Shown here piece after piece: positions 7,549-17,932 of a stretch of 17,932 bases of DNA. Position numbers and translations under genes: made by a program. Source of the stretch: Dissophora ornata (lineage: Eukaryota; Mortierellomycota; Mortierellomycetes; Mortierellales; Mortierellaceae); the NCBI GenBank assembly GCA_025201705.1, contig MU617246.1, positions 1 to 17,932 on the forward strand. Direction: 5' to 3'. Position 1 is the first letter of the stretch. Each line of letters begins with the position of its first letter. The notes beneath the pieces are model-generated. The model saw nothing but the letters and a program-made list of their open reading frames with translations, was not told where the DNA came from and ran no database searches.

Positions 7549-9717
7549 TCAAAGGATCGACAAACCAAGCCTGGAGAAGATCCAGTAGAGAATCGAGTTT
7601 GCCTGACTCTGATCGATCCACCACACAAACAGATCAAGCGATACCGTCTTGTACATAAAACTGCGATATGCCCTAAACCATGCGCTCAAGCTCGAAACGA
7701 TCAACGAGACCGATTTTCCACTACGAACGATACTACTTAAAGAAGGCGTAGCATCAGCAACAACAACAACGGTCTGCTGAATCTCCTTCTTCTCAGCTTC
7801 GTAGATCACTCGCGCACAGTACTGCCCCATCACCGCAAATGTCCTCATCTGGGCCCCGTCGTCCGCGCCCAGATCTTCGTCCAGGGCACGGAGCAAGTCG
7901 TTCGTCTTGAACAGCAGCAAAAGATCGCGTGGCACTCTCGCTAGGATATCTGCAATCTCCACCAGCCAATTACCCGCGCCAGATGAGATCTTGGACGTCT
8001 CGGCCTTGTTCCGCACCTTCTTTGTTAACTGTGCATCCTGGATCACGTCCCAGTCGCGGCCTGTCAAGATACATGCGAACAACTCGTATGCATCAATGCC
8101 TCCTAAAGCAAGGGCCCTACGCTTGATCTCTTCTTGATCCGAGGCCATGATGGCTGTCCAGAGTTTTGCATAATCGAGACGGAACTCTGGGGAGAGTTCG
8201 CGGTAGAGGCCATGGTCCAAGACGATGATCTCAAAGTTGCAAGGAGAGGGTGATCCCGCGGGTGTAGGTCGGATCATTAGATTGCCCGGGTGAGGATCAC
8301 AGTGAAGGAAACCGTCTTTGTAGATCATTTGAGAGAATATGCGAGCCATCTCCTTGGAGACCTCGGAAGCTTTGATGTTATTGGCCTTGAGATACTCGAC
8401 ATTATCGATCCTCGATCCGTCCATGACTATGAGCAAAGAGCGAGAGGCGAGAGAGTATATGTACAGTTTTGGATAAAGTAGGTATTGTTAGTTGTACACT
8501 CAGAACAAATATGTCTCTTAAACCAAGAACAAGAAGTTGAGCTCTTTCAAAACGTACACTCCATGACCATGACGCGTTTCTGGGCCCAGACCACATTTGG
8601 GATCTTCACGGTGGAAGGACTTCCTTGAGCACGAGCCCGATCAAAGTTGGCGGCGGTCCGTTGAGCATTCCTGGCCTCGAACCTAAAGTCCAACTCCTTG
8701 GGCAGACTATCCTGGATTTCTTCACTCAGCCAAAAGAATTCAAATTCAGGGAATGCGTAGGCAATGAACTTGGTCAGAGCTGCGATGGTCTTCATATCGA
8801 CCTCGGAAAACTCGTTCAGGGCAGGGTGTTGGATCTTGACGGCCACTTCTCGACCATCTTTTAAAGTCGCTCTGTGGACCTGGGCTAAAGAGGCAACACC
8901 GATTGGAGTCAGATCAAAAGAGGAGAAGACCTCTGAAAGAGGCTGGTCAAGATCGGAGTGAAAGAGTCCTTGGATGGACTCGATTGGAGAAGGGGTGCAT
9001 TTATCCTGGAGAGGCTCCATGGTCTTTGTCCATTCCTCGGGTAGCAAGTATTTTAAGCTTGCGAGGTGCTGTCCCTATTATTATTATTATTATTATTATT
9101 ATTATCAAACCGGAATAAGAAATACAAAGATCAGCGCATGCAAATTCAAACGGTCAGACCAGTCTTGCTCTTTTTTGCGCGCACTGTCAATCGAATCGAG
9201 CTACTGCTGTCTCGATCTCTCATACCAGTTTGATGTAGATCCCCCCGTTCTCTCTCATCATCTTCATGACCCTCTCTGCACTTCGTTTATGTAGCCTACT
9301 CCGGCGTCCTCGCCTCTCCTTCTCATCGTCGGGATCGTCGGGCTTTAAATCCCGGTTGCCGTACCCGAGCGAGAACTTGTAGTCATATCCTGTTACAACG
9401 ACTGCCTCGGCTGCGAGGAGTACTCTACGAGCCGCAAAGACGCTGTAATTGAAAGAGTCGAATGTACCATAGAATGCTGCACCTATGACAAGGACGGATA
9501 TAGGAACCGACACCTTGCGGGGGATCCGTCGGATGGGTGCGGAGAAAGAGTAGGAGGGGTGCGGAGTAGTAGTAGCAGGGGTATTAAAATTGCGTCCAAC
9601 GGACGAGTAGTGTGCAGTGGTGTTACTATGAAGGGCGGTGAGTCTACGTCGCTGTTGAAGAAGAGGGCATGTAGCGCCATGCAGCCTCGCTGTGAGGCCT
9701 CTCCTCAGGGATAACAT
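7549..9717 (-). CDS. ADCK1: ABC1/ADCK1-type mitochondrial atypical protein kinase (UbiB family)
   Basis: Exons 9717-9226, 9074-8558 and 8426-7549 (introns 151 and 131 bp) give 628 aa. The junctions rebuild IKL-GQH and VMEFMDGSR. Residues 1-40 are arginine-rich and lack acids, as in a mitochondrial presequence; a transmembrane segment follows at about 69-84. ABC1 marks: KxGQ (163-166), the nucleotide-loop GVASLAQVH (223-231; bacterial UbiB-like proteins have an alanine-rich version), VAVK lysine 244, the E-x-D of KELDF (291-293), catalytic FLHCDPHPGN (D380, N385) and the metal-binding DHG (407-409). The best relatives by layout are human ADCK1 and yeast Mcp2/Cqd2, inner-membrane proteins linked to mitochondrial lipid and coenzyme Q homeostasis; UbiB members are thought to act as ATPases more than protein kinases. 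It is divergent from the GPALPP gene, with 229 bp between the two ATGs. Confidence 0.93.
9076..9105. repeat. (TAT)10 microsatellite forming a splice acceptor
   Basis: Ten perfect TAT units on the plus strand. On the coding (minus) strand they read (ATA)10 and are followed at once by G, so the last unit supplies the A of the AG acceptor (9076-9075) of kinase intron 1. A normal polypyrimidine tract is absent at that position. The acceptor is certain because exon 2 starts with the conserved GQH of the KxGQ motif. Confidence 0.95.
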
Positions 9718-9946
9718 GGGAGGTAGTGGTATATGAGGGGAGTGTGAGGGATGATGAATGGATGAAGATCAGTTTTCTTTTTCCCTCAATGACATGGACT
9801 TTTTATTATGTGTATTGTATTAGTAAAAAAACCGGTTTGACAAAGCGCAGACTAATTTGCAGTGTACAGTACCACCATTCTTTGATCCCCTTCACCTCCT
9901 TTGTCACTTACACATTCCCATCACTTTTTGTTCTTTGAGAAGAAGC
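9718..9946. promoter_or_regulatory. Shared divergent promoter, ABC1 kinase and GPALPP gene
   Basis: A 229-bp region between two outward-facing ATGs must hold both core promoters and 5' UTRs. On the GPALPP side it is pyrimidine-rich up to the ATG context AGAAGCATGG. AT-rich stretches lie near 9795-9830. No specific factor site could be assigned. Confidence 0.6.
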
Positions 9947-11145
9947 ATGGGCATCGGACCAGAACTGCCACCGCACTTGCAAAAGAGCCGCGCTGCAAGC
10001 ACTCACGACGAAAGCGACCACGACATCGCGAGCGATGAAGATCAGGACAGTATAGGACCTAGCATTGGACCCAGCATTGGACCTAGCATCGGTCCCAGCA
10101 TTGGACCAAGCAGACCTCCTCCACACGAGGAATCTGTCTCTGCCGACGACTTTGCACCCGCCCTACCACCAGAACTGCTTGAAGCCAGGCGCTTAAACCG
10201 AGAGAAAGCACCCCAGACGACCGCCGATACCTCAAAGCGGGTCCTTGGACCATCCTTTCCTCCCTCCGCATCATCATCATCATCTGCTTCAAGACACTAC
10301 TACGATGACGAAAGCGACGACGACGACGATGTTGTAGGGCCGGCGCTTCCTTCGGACATGGACCGGGAGGCTATGTCGAGGCGGAGCAAGATCCAGGAAT
10401 TTGAAGAGCGTGCGGAAAGGATGCGGAGGAAACTTGCAGGTGTGGACGACGACGAAGACGACAATGATGGTGGTAACAAATCAAAGTCCACCGGAAAGGA
10501 TACAAAGACAACGAGAGAAGAGTGGATGATGGTACCACCAGAGTCAAGGATCCTCGGAGACGACCCGCTAAAGGTCACAGCTAGAACTTTCCAAAAGAGA
10601 GAACAGAAACCGCAAGACTCAACTCTCTGGACTGAGACCCCTGCAGATCGTGAAAAGAGGCTGCGAGGAGAACCCAGGGAAGAGGATGAGGATGCGCGGC
10701 GACACAGAAAGAAATCGAAGCGTCGTGGAAGTGACGACGGTGAGCCTGCACGGCGGTCCCAGGCTGATATTGAGCGTGAGGAGCAAATCCGAAAATACAA
10801 TGTAAGAGAAGGTGGCCATGTATCGCTGCAAAACTGCGTTACGCAGCTTGAAGTTAAAAGTTGTTCCAATATCAAAACTCATGTTTACCTCTCATTATTA
10901 CTTCTACCTTTCCTCAGGCCGAAAAGAGATCCGAGTCGTTATTCGACGCACACTCGACGAAATACATCAAATCCAAAGCATGGCAAAAGGACGCCGATGA
11001 CAATCCTTCAGCACGACCCTTTGACCGTGAAAAGGATGTCTTGGGAGGGCGTCGCATTGAACACCGCCAGAGAGATGAACTGGTCAAGCAGTCCATGGAT
11101 CTGGGATCCAAGTTTTCGCGCGGTAAAGGCGGCTCCTTTTTGTAA
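9947..11145 (+). CDS. GPALPP1: GPALPP-motif protein with DUF3752
   Basis: Exons 9947-10801 and 10918-11145 with a 116-bp intron (GTAAGA...CCTCAG) give 360 aa. The N-terminal half carries short GPALPP-type motifs: IGPELPP (3-9), five SIGP units (35-54), APALPP (70-75), LGPSFPP (100-106) and VGPALP (130-135), between acidic and serine-rich linkers. A coiled, charged stretch follows, then the DUF3752 core beginning EEWMMVPPESR (about 191-240) and a basic KKSKRR segment (255-260). Exon 2 encodes the conserved tail ending in SRGKGGSFL. The layout matches human GPALPP1, a mostly disordered and little-studied protein; a nuclear location is suggested by the basic cluster but is inference. The ATG was chosen because the first motif starts at residue 3. 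Confidence 0.92.
10049..10108 (+). repeat. Five tandem 12-bp units encoding SIGP
   Basis: In-frame imperfect 12-nt repeats encode Ser-Ile-Gly-Pro five times inside the GPALPP protein. Silent differences between units (ATA/ATT/ATC, GGA/GGT, CCT/CCC/CCA) show that the peptide is retained while the DNA has diverged. Confidence 0.92.
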
Positions 11146-11181
11146 GCCCAGAACTTTTATTCTGCTCGCCACCCACCAAGC

Positions 11182-11187
11182 AATAAA
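11182..11187 (+). terminator. Poly(A) signal of the GPALPP gene
   Basis: AATAAA 36 bp after the stop codon. The opposing signal of the neighbouring gene is only 66 bp further on, so the two convergent 3' ends are tightly spaced and may overlap. Confidence 0.55.
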
Positions 11188-11253
11188 TCATTCGCACGTG
11201 CGCCTATTCATGCATGTTAAATATCCAGTGAGAAAAAAGAGAGGGTATCTATC

Positions 11254-11259
11254 TTTATT
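11254..11259 (-). terminator. Poly(A) signal of the ECT1 gene
   Basis: Minus-strand AATAAA 64 bp downstream of the ECT1 stop codon (11326-11324), facing the GPALPP signal. Confidence 0.55.
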
Positions 11260-11323
11260 GTTCTGAGTAGTTAACGATAGTCTCGGTCCTTGTTGTAAAA
11301 ATACATCATATACTGCTTTCCTA

Positions 11324-13131
<1,808 letters not shown>

Positions 13132-14278
13132 GGTGCAGCGTTGGATTGGTAGGGCAATGGGTAGGAGAAGGGACAGAAGGTTGAGGAAGGTTGTGGGAAG
13201 AAGCAGGGGGTATGCGGTTCTAACCTTCCATTTTTATATGAACACGACGCTGCGAACGTGTTTATTTAAAACGCTTGTTTTTTTTGGGGCAAAAGTCGCC
13301 TGCAGCATTTTCATATGTGATTGAATGTGGAGACGAACTCCTGCTCTCGTTCCCCACCTCACGTCCCTCAAAAATATAATTGTCTCTTCCGAGCATTCTC
13401 CAGGTGGGGGGCAAAGGAAGTTCGGGGTAGGGGCAAAGGACCTCCCCATTTACTCATCCAAAACACGCCCATGTGAGGTGCACAGCTCGTGGGGCTGATC
13501 CAACGCTGGTCCGTATGATCAATCGTTGGGGTCGCGTTGCGCTAGATCCATTTCCACAGCTGCGGATATATGTCCACGCGTGCAAATCTTTTGAGCGGTG
13601 ATCGGTAGTTACGCGGCTAGCGCGGCAGTTCTAGATGGCGAGCGCACACGACGCGGGTTGTCCTGTTGTCCTGCCGAGAGCGTGTCAAGTTGTGCAGAAC
13701 ATAATGCGCGTTAAGGGGTCCACTCCGATGTTGCGTGTAATTTCCACTGAATACAGCCAGGCCGTGCTGTGGATATATTCAACCAGTAGCGGAGCAGCAA
13801 ACAGTTCTCTCTTTCACTTCTCACTTGTAAGGGCGACCGAAGATCGATTGCTGCTGGTTGTGGAAGACATCCATCCATGGTGCGCTACAATCCATCCGTC
13901 AAGCAAACGAGACCAAACTAACAATCTCTATCTGTCTCTCCATATCCCCATCTCTGCTAATAACCGTCATCGTCACTATCGCCACCATCGCGCATTCTAT
14001 CGATACTATCGGGATCAATTTTTGTTCGACTATGCTTATGGCGAACCTTTGACCGGACTATCTTGCTGGAAATAACAAACAATTACTACAACACGAAATC
14101 ATAATCAACCTCATGGACCTGTCGAATCCACAATCAAACTTGGGGCACAACTCTACATAACAACTGGCTTCATGATCTAACCCTGGAAACGAATCGATAC
14201 CATCATCTAATCTACTCTATCGACCAAAAACCGCTCCAATAACCTACAATCACTGGACGTTCAACAATCGCAGACAAT
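13132..14278. promoter_or_regulatory. Intergenic region with ECT1 and RPS7 promoters
   Basis: 1,147 bp between two outward-facing ATGs. A minus-strand TATAAAAA-like box lies at about 13231-13238, roughly 100 bp upstream of the ECT1 ATG. On the RPS7 side there are pyrimidine-rich tracts at about 13803-13830, CATC-rich sequence at 13920-14000 and an AACCCTGG at 14179-14186 that loosely resembles the AACCCT boxes of some fungal ribosomal-protein promoters. A direct repeat of GGGGCAAAGGA-like sequence occurs near 13407-13442. A 146-codon plus-strand frame (13635-14075) has no protein-like character and I do not call it a gene. Confidence 0.45.
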
Positions 14279-15627
14279 ATGGCCAGCCACAAGATTGCCA
14301 AGAACGGCCCCGCTGATGAGATCGAGCTCTCTGTTGCTCAGGCTCTCTTCGACTTGGAGAACAACGTTGCTGATTTGAAGAAGGAGCTCAAGCCCCTTCA
14401 GATCTCCAGCGCCAAGGAGGTGAGTCTCGGCTTTTTTTCCACCAAAGCAGAGTGATAGAAAAAACAACAGGACACCCAAACGAGTGGAGTGGCAACGTGG
14501 CAACGTGGCAATAGCGACAGGGGCCCCCAGTTCGCAGGAATCTACCACGAAGGACGATTCAAAGGACGTGTCGCAATTGAGCATGGGGAAGATCAGGACA
14601 CCCCGTCAAAAGTCCATGCTAAAACAAAGATTGCGGAGGCAGCAAAGAAGCTCTTTCACAGAACCACTGCGTCTCCAGACCACTGATCCTTGAACGGTGG
14701 AGTCAAAACGACCCGTTGCTCAAATACGATTTGGATGGCGACTACGGCAGCGCCCCCTATTACGCTCGATACTTTCACGGGACCTGCAACAATAGCATTC
14801 ATGCCTCTTGCTTCGTCGACTTGTCAAAAAGAAGCACAGAATCCTTGCGCGAAAAAGCCAGGACATTAGTCAGCCCATTGAATGCCAGTCAAGATATCTG
14901 ACCTCCTGTCAATCTGCTCAATTACACTAGGTCGAGACCGGTAACGGCAAGAAGGCTATCGTTGTCTTCGTCCCTGTTCCTCAGCTGAAGGCTTTCCACA
15001 AGATCCAGCAGAGGTACATTGAGATCAGGATATTTTTTTTCTTTGCAGCTACGGCGAAGCTATCATGGATACTATAATCGTCGACAAGGGCGTGAGTAAC
15101 TGGTCACTAACACAATCTCACTTTTCTCTATACTTTGGTACGATCGACTAGACTCACCCGCGAGTTGGAGAAGAAGTTCTCTGACCGCCACGTTGTCTTC
15201 GTCGCTCAGCGCCGCATCATGGCCAAGCCCACCCGCACCTCCCGTGCTAAGCAGCAGCGCCCCCGTTCCCGCACTCTCACCTCTGTCCACGAGAAGCTCT
15301 TGGAGGACTTGGTTTACCCCACCGAGATTACCGGCAAGCGCACCCGCGTCCAGACTGACCAGCGCCGCATCATCAAGGTGTAAGTGATCCCAGCTCAGGA
15401 ACTGAACCAATCTATTTCGCCCGACTGCCTGCAAATCATCTTTGGCGTCTTTTGCTTTCACTAAGGGACAACTTACTAATCTTTGTTTTCTTCTTGTCGC
15501 CCTCAGCTTCCTTGATGCCAAGGACTCTACCTCTTTGGAGTACAAGCTCGATACTTTCTGCGCTGTCTACAAGCGTTTGACTGGAAAGGAGGTCGTCTTT
15601 GAGTTCCCTGCTCACCACGCCGAATAA
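14279..15627 (+). CDS. RPS7: 40S ribosomal protein eS7 (RPS7)
   Basis: Exons 14279-14419, 14931-15013, 15152-15379 and 15507-15627 give 190 aa, the same length as yeast eS7. The whole protein matches the family: an N-terminal helix region ([20 protein letters not shown]), the strand [18 protein letters not shown] (residues about 59-76), [19 protein letters not shown], the basic [11 protein letters not shown] loop and a C-terminus GKEVVFEFP. eS7 is a 40S body protein needed for early pre-rRNA processing and small-subunit assembly. Introns are 511, 138 and 127 bp. Codons are strongly biased to C-ending forms (GTC, CGC, ACC, CTC) plus AAG, as in highly expressed genes and unlike the Hsp70 gene. 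Intron 2 contains a second strong donor. Two AATAAA signals lie at 15707-15722. Confidence 0.97.
14420..14930 (+). other. Long first intron of RPS7
   Basis: 511 bp, donor GTGAGT and acceptor ACACTAG. It is the longest intron in the window, with base composition like coding DNA and open frames that read protein-like in part (for example [20 protein letters not shown] near 14535-14595, and [20 protein letters not shown] near 14716-14775). It also has a 9-bp tandem repeat (CAACGTGGC, near 14490-14510). No box C/D snoRNA signature was seen. An old insertion of a gene fragment is possible. Confidence 0.7.
15014..15151 (+). promoter_or_regulatory. RPS7 intron 2 with an internal acceptor and a stronger second donor
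   Basis: The productive junction (15013 to 15152) restores [12 protein letters not shown]. Inside the intron are a textbook acceptor (T-rich tract then CTTTGCAG, ending 15048) and a consensus donor GTGAGT at 15092, better than the used GTACAT at 15014. Using the 15092 donor would translate into the intron and meet TAA within about 22 codons. Including only 15049-15091 (43 nt) would shift the frame and stop shortly after. Both would be unproductive mRNAs. Confidence 0.5.
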
Positions 15628-15992
15628 ATCACCTTTTTTATTCTCTCTTTTTTTTGCTCTTTCGGGGACAAATTGCCGGACAAGCTCCTTACTTTTGCTG
15701 ACCAGTAATAAAGAAAAATAAAGAAAATCTCGTTGTTCATAACCACACAACAAAGCATTTCACTCGCATCCCCAGCAAAGAAGCAGATTGAACGCCTTAG
15801 TTCTTGTTAGTTCCTGACCTGCATTGTAGTCTTGTTGTTTCTACGATTACAAGCGAGTAAATCGACGTTGAGATAGAGAAAGTGAGACTACATGTCTGAC
15901 TGCATCTCTTCAACCAGGTTGTTATCATCATCTTGGTACCCCTTCTCAGTTGATTTGAGAGATTGTTCAAGTATGCATGGTTCTTGCTTCAA
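15628..15992. other. RPS7 3' flank, no gene seen
   Basis: Contains the RPS7 3' UTR with T-rich sequence and AATAAA at 15707-15712 and 15717-15722. The rest shows no protein-like frame and no RNA gene. Confidence 0.6.
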
Positions 15993-16365
15993 TCACGATG
16001 TCAACTGTGCCACAGTTCGATTGCCTAGATTCGGCCAAGAGAGAGACCGATATGCGACCTTGATGGCGTGAACCCCCGAGAGACCCATGTCGATAAACTG
16101 AGTAGGTTTGATGCGTCTTTTGTTCCATAGACAGTAGACAGGAGCAGTGTAAACCTGGACAAATTTGGTTCTAGACCCATGTGCAAGGGCTCTACTTCTT
16201 TTTTTGGCTGGGGGTCGTAGTACACGCGCTTTTCTAGGAATTCACGCGAGCCGAGCTAATTAGCCGTGGCCTAACGTTTGCAATATGTACAAGAAGCCAG
16301 ATTGGCGCCTCGTCCTGAATTCTGTCCTGCGCGCCCCTGGCACTGCCCTCGCACCGCTTTACTCC
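15993..16365 (-). pseudogene. Eroded minus-strand coding fragment, unrecognised
   Basis: Three consecutive minus-strand segments read protein-like in different frames: 16365-16237 (contains QDEAPIWLLVHIANVRPRL, ends in a stop), about 16246-16190 (REFLEKRVYYDPQPKKEVEP) and about 16190-15993 (FVQVYTAPVYCLWNKRR, QFIDMGLSGVHAIKVAY, ends TGA). The plus strand of the same stretch has several stops in every frame. This pattern suggests one decayed coding sequence of about 120 residues with two frameshifts. I do not recognise the family. Confidence 0.4.
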
Positions 16366-16508
16366 CTAATGAATTAGCTGAAGTACCCATGTAGATAGCC
16401 CTCAAACAATAACGACCCTCCCAATGAACCCCAAGAACTCTCCAACCTTGACTTTTTCGCATGTCATGTCATTGACAACGTGGATAAGACCGATACATAT
16501 TCAAATGG

Positions 16509-16514
16509 TTTATT
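16509..16514 (-). terminator. Possible old poly(A) signal of the 16550-17290 remnant
   Basis: Minus-strand AATAAA 35 bp downstream of the remnant's terminal TAA (16552-16550), in the right place for a 3' end signal of the original gene. Confidence 0.3.
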
Positions 16515-16549
16515 ACAACACAGGGTATTTGTCGTCTGGCAAACCGGCT

Positions 16550-17290
16550 TTACGCCTGGAAAATTTGCTTGACATATGCAACGGAGTCATTCGCTGTTGC
16601 GAGGTATCCTGACAGAAGTTGTGCAAGCTCTTCTAAACTATCGTTCAGGGAGTGGTTACCAATGATGTGTATCGGCTCGTGGTCTGTTGGGAACAGTTCG
16701 ACAATCTTTTGAATCGCTTTCCCAACATTTCCCTTTTTCCGAACATCGCTCTTTGAGCTTCACCAACGACGTAAACTAAAGGCAGGCGTCTTGGCCCTTG
16801 TCCAGCACTGCTCTGCAAATGTCGTTAAACAGTGTGGCAGCCAAGAAGCCATCTCCAGAGCGAAGAGGATCATAGTTGACCAAATTGAACACTGTGTATG
16901 GCTGAGATATGTGGCCGCGTGTCAAGTGTCCTGAGGCCCGACAGAGAAAGTAGCTGGAGCCGTCGTTGAACTTTGATCGAACTTGTCGAAGCTGTCCAAG
17001 ATAATTCATCTGCGAAACGCACATCGCGTTCCTGTCGGCTGCGATCAGCGCGTGCAGGTCACCTGCACTGATTGATCATCGAGGTATATTCTTGTCGCCC
17101 GAGAAATCCTTGACATTGGCGACTTCGTTGACCCTCCAACAGACACGGGCTCATCCTTGTCGAGACGAAGTGATGAAGTTACCAGGACATTACATGATTG
17201 AGTCCCAATCACAAGGCGTAGGCCTTCGAAGGCGGAAATCGTTGTTGGCCATACACCCTTATAACGAGCGGCAACCAGCAGACGGTGGCA
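16550..17290 (-). pseudogene. Frameshifted coding remnant, unrecognised lineage-specific family
   Basis: Protein-like sequence continues for about 245 codons on the minus strand through four frames. 17290 to about 17072 includes ARYKGVWPTTISAFEGLRLV. About 17075-16779 includes AGDLHALIAADRNAM and FNLVNYDPLRSGDGFLAAT; the frame has a TGA at 17078-17076 and ends in TAG at 16778-16776. About 16782-16721 includes VYVVGEAQRAMFGKREMLG. 16720-16550 includes EELAQLLSGYLATAND and ends TAA. The last two shifts are explained by single missing bases near 16780 and 16721. The final segment is helical and aspartate/glutamate-rich. The style resembles large repeated secreted or NTPase-like families of early-diverging fungi (Crinkler-like proteins were considered), but I cannot assign it. 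The original N-terminus is not visible upstream. Confidence 0.6.
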
Positions 17291-17910
17291 GAGATGTCTA
17301 AGAGGGAATACCCTTCCTGATGCTGAATGTGATATTCTATAGGGGCTAACTTACTAACTAAACAACTCAATGAGAACAGGAAAGGGTTTTATTGATGACC
17401 GGTACCAACAGGTCTTTTACAGTCCCTGTGTGGGAGGTGCGACTCGGGTACGTTTTACCTGAACCCCACACCAGGTTGGAACACAACAGACTCCCTTCTC
17501 CGGATTTGCATCCGGCGGACAAAGACTACAGAGCGGCTAGAAACGGTAACTAATCGTTTCTTAATGCCAGGATAAAGGAAAAAACCGTAAAAAAACTAAA
17601 CTGCTCTGCTAAATTCCACTTGGGAAGGAAAATGAGTAAAGTCTGATGAGGAAAAATAAAACAGTGTGTCTGCAGACTGCAATTGCTAATGGTAACAAAA
17701 CTAAAAGTGGCAAGTGCCTCAATGGCATGGATGCTTCAGCATGGAAGTGCATCTCTTGCTTATCATGATGGAAAAACGCTATACGAAAAAAAAGTACATG
17801 AATGAGGAAAGAGACAAGGTCCGACACCTTTCTCAAAAACCTCACTATGAACAGCCTATCAAATTCACGTTTCCCGCACACCATATCACTCACTGCCTTC
17901 ATTCCCTTCC
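17291..17910. other. Contig-end region, nothing assignable
   Basis: No convincing gene. AT-rich, with a TGT...ACA-bounded stretch at 17328-17488 (minus orientation, with an internal AATAAA) that I considered as a solo LTR and did not accept. A 97-codon minus-strand frame at 17609-17902 is hydrophobic and not protein-like. Confidence 0.5.
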
Positions 17911-17932
17911 TTTTTTTTTTTTTTTTTTTTTT
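17911..17932 (+). repeat. Terminal T homopolymer
   Basis: The last 22 bases are all T. A contig ending in a homopolymer suggests the assembly stopped at a long poly(A)/poly(T) tract like the one at 2939-3058. Confidence 0.9.

Noticed and set aside
13635..14075. 146-codon plus-strand frame upstream of RPS7
   Set aside because: Composition is not protein-like, it has no recognisable motif, and it lies in the expected promoter and 5' leader region of RPS7.
17328..17488. Possible solo LTR (minus orientation, TGT...ACA ends, internal AATAAA)
   Set aside because: Only three terminal bases are inverted, the flanks show no target-site duplication, and no second copy is present in the window.
17609..17902. 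97-codon minus-strand frame at the contig end
   Set aside because: Hydrophobic low-information sequence with no motif, no supporting context and poor codon character.

Overview
The window looks like a fragment of a fungal nuclear genome. Six protein genes are split by short GT-AG introns of about 90-510 bp and packed head-to-head or tail-to-tail. The combination of a fungal ethanolamine-phosphate cytidylyltransferase, an eS7 ribosomal protein, a DDX21-type helicase with a GUCT domain and an HSPA12-type Hsp70 suggests an early-diverging fungus, probably Mortierellomycota/Mucoromycota. That placement is inference from gene content; no search was run. The window ends in a 22-nt T run, which looks like a contig end.

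Layout: (1) 221-2901 (+), HSPA12-like Hsp70 with one 470-bp intron, 736 aa. (2) Two long A tracts (49 and 67 nt) lie between it and the convergent (3) 3186-5465 (-), DEAD-box nucleolar helicase of the DDX21/DDX50 type, one 90-bp intron. (4) 5681 to about 6345 holds a tandem repeat with an exact 219-bp period, in the helicase promoter/5' leader. (5) 6502-7400 (+) is an eroded coding sequence in at least four reading-frame segments. (6) 7549-9717 (-), ABC1/ADCK1-type mitochondrial atypical kinase, three exons, 628 aa. (7) 9947-11145 (+), GPALPP-motif/DUF3752 protein, two exons, 360 aa, divergent from the kinase. (8) 11324-13131 (-), ethanolamine-phosphate cytidylyltransferase, six exons, 382 aa. 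(9) 14279-15627 (+), ribosomal protein eS7, four exons, 190 aa. (10) From about 15993 to the end there is no intact gene, only two more eroded minus-strand coding remnants (15993-16365 and 16550-17290) and unassigned sequence.

The intact genes are housekeeping functions (protein folding, ribosome biogenesis and translation, mitochondrial lipid/quinone homeostasis, phosphatidylethanolamine synthesis). They do not form one pathway; their proximity looks like ordinary compact gene order. The more unusual content is in the non-genic parts: the 219-bp array, three decayed coding sequences of unrecognised families, coding-like debris inside two long introns, a trinucleotide microsatellite forming a splice acceptor, a stop-free 3n intron in the helicase, and a second strong splice donor inside RPS7 intron 2 that would give an unproductive mRNA. 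I found no tRNA, rRNA, CRISPR array or intact transposon, and no clearly new multi-gene system.
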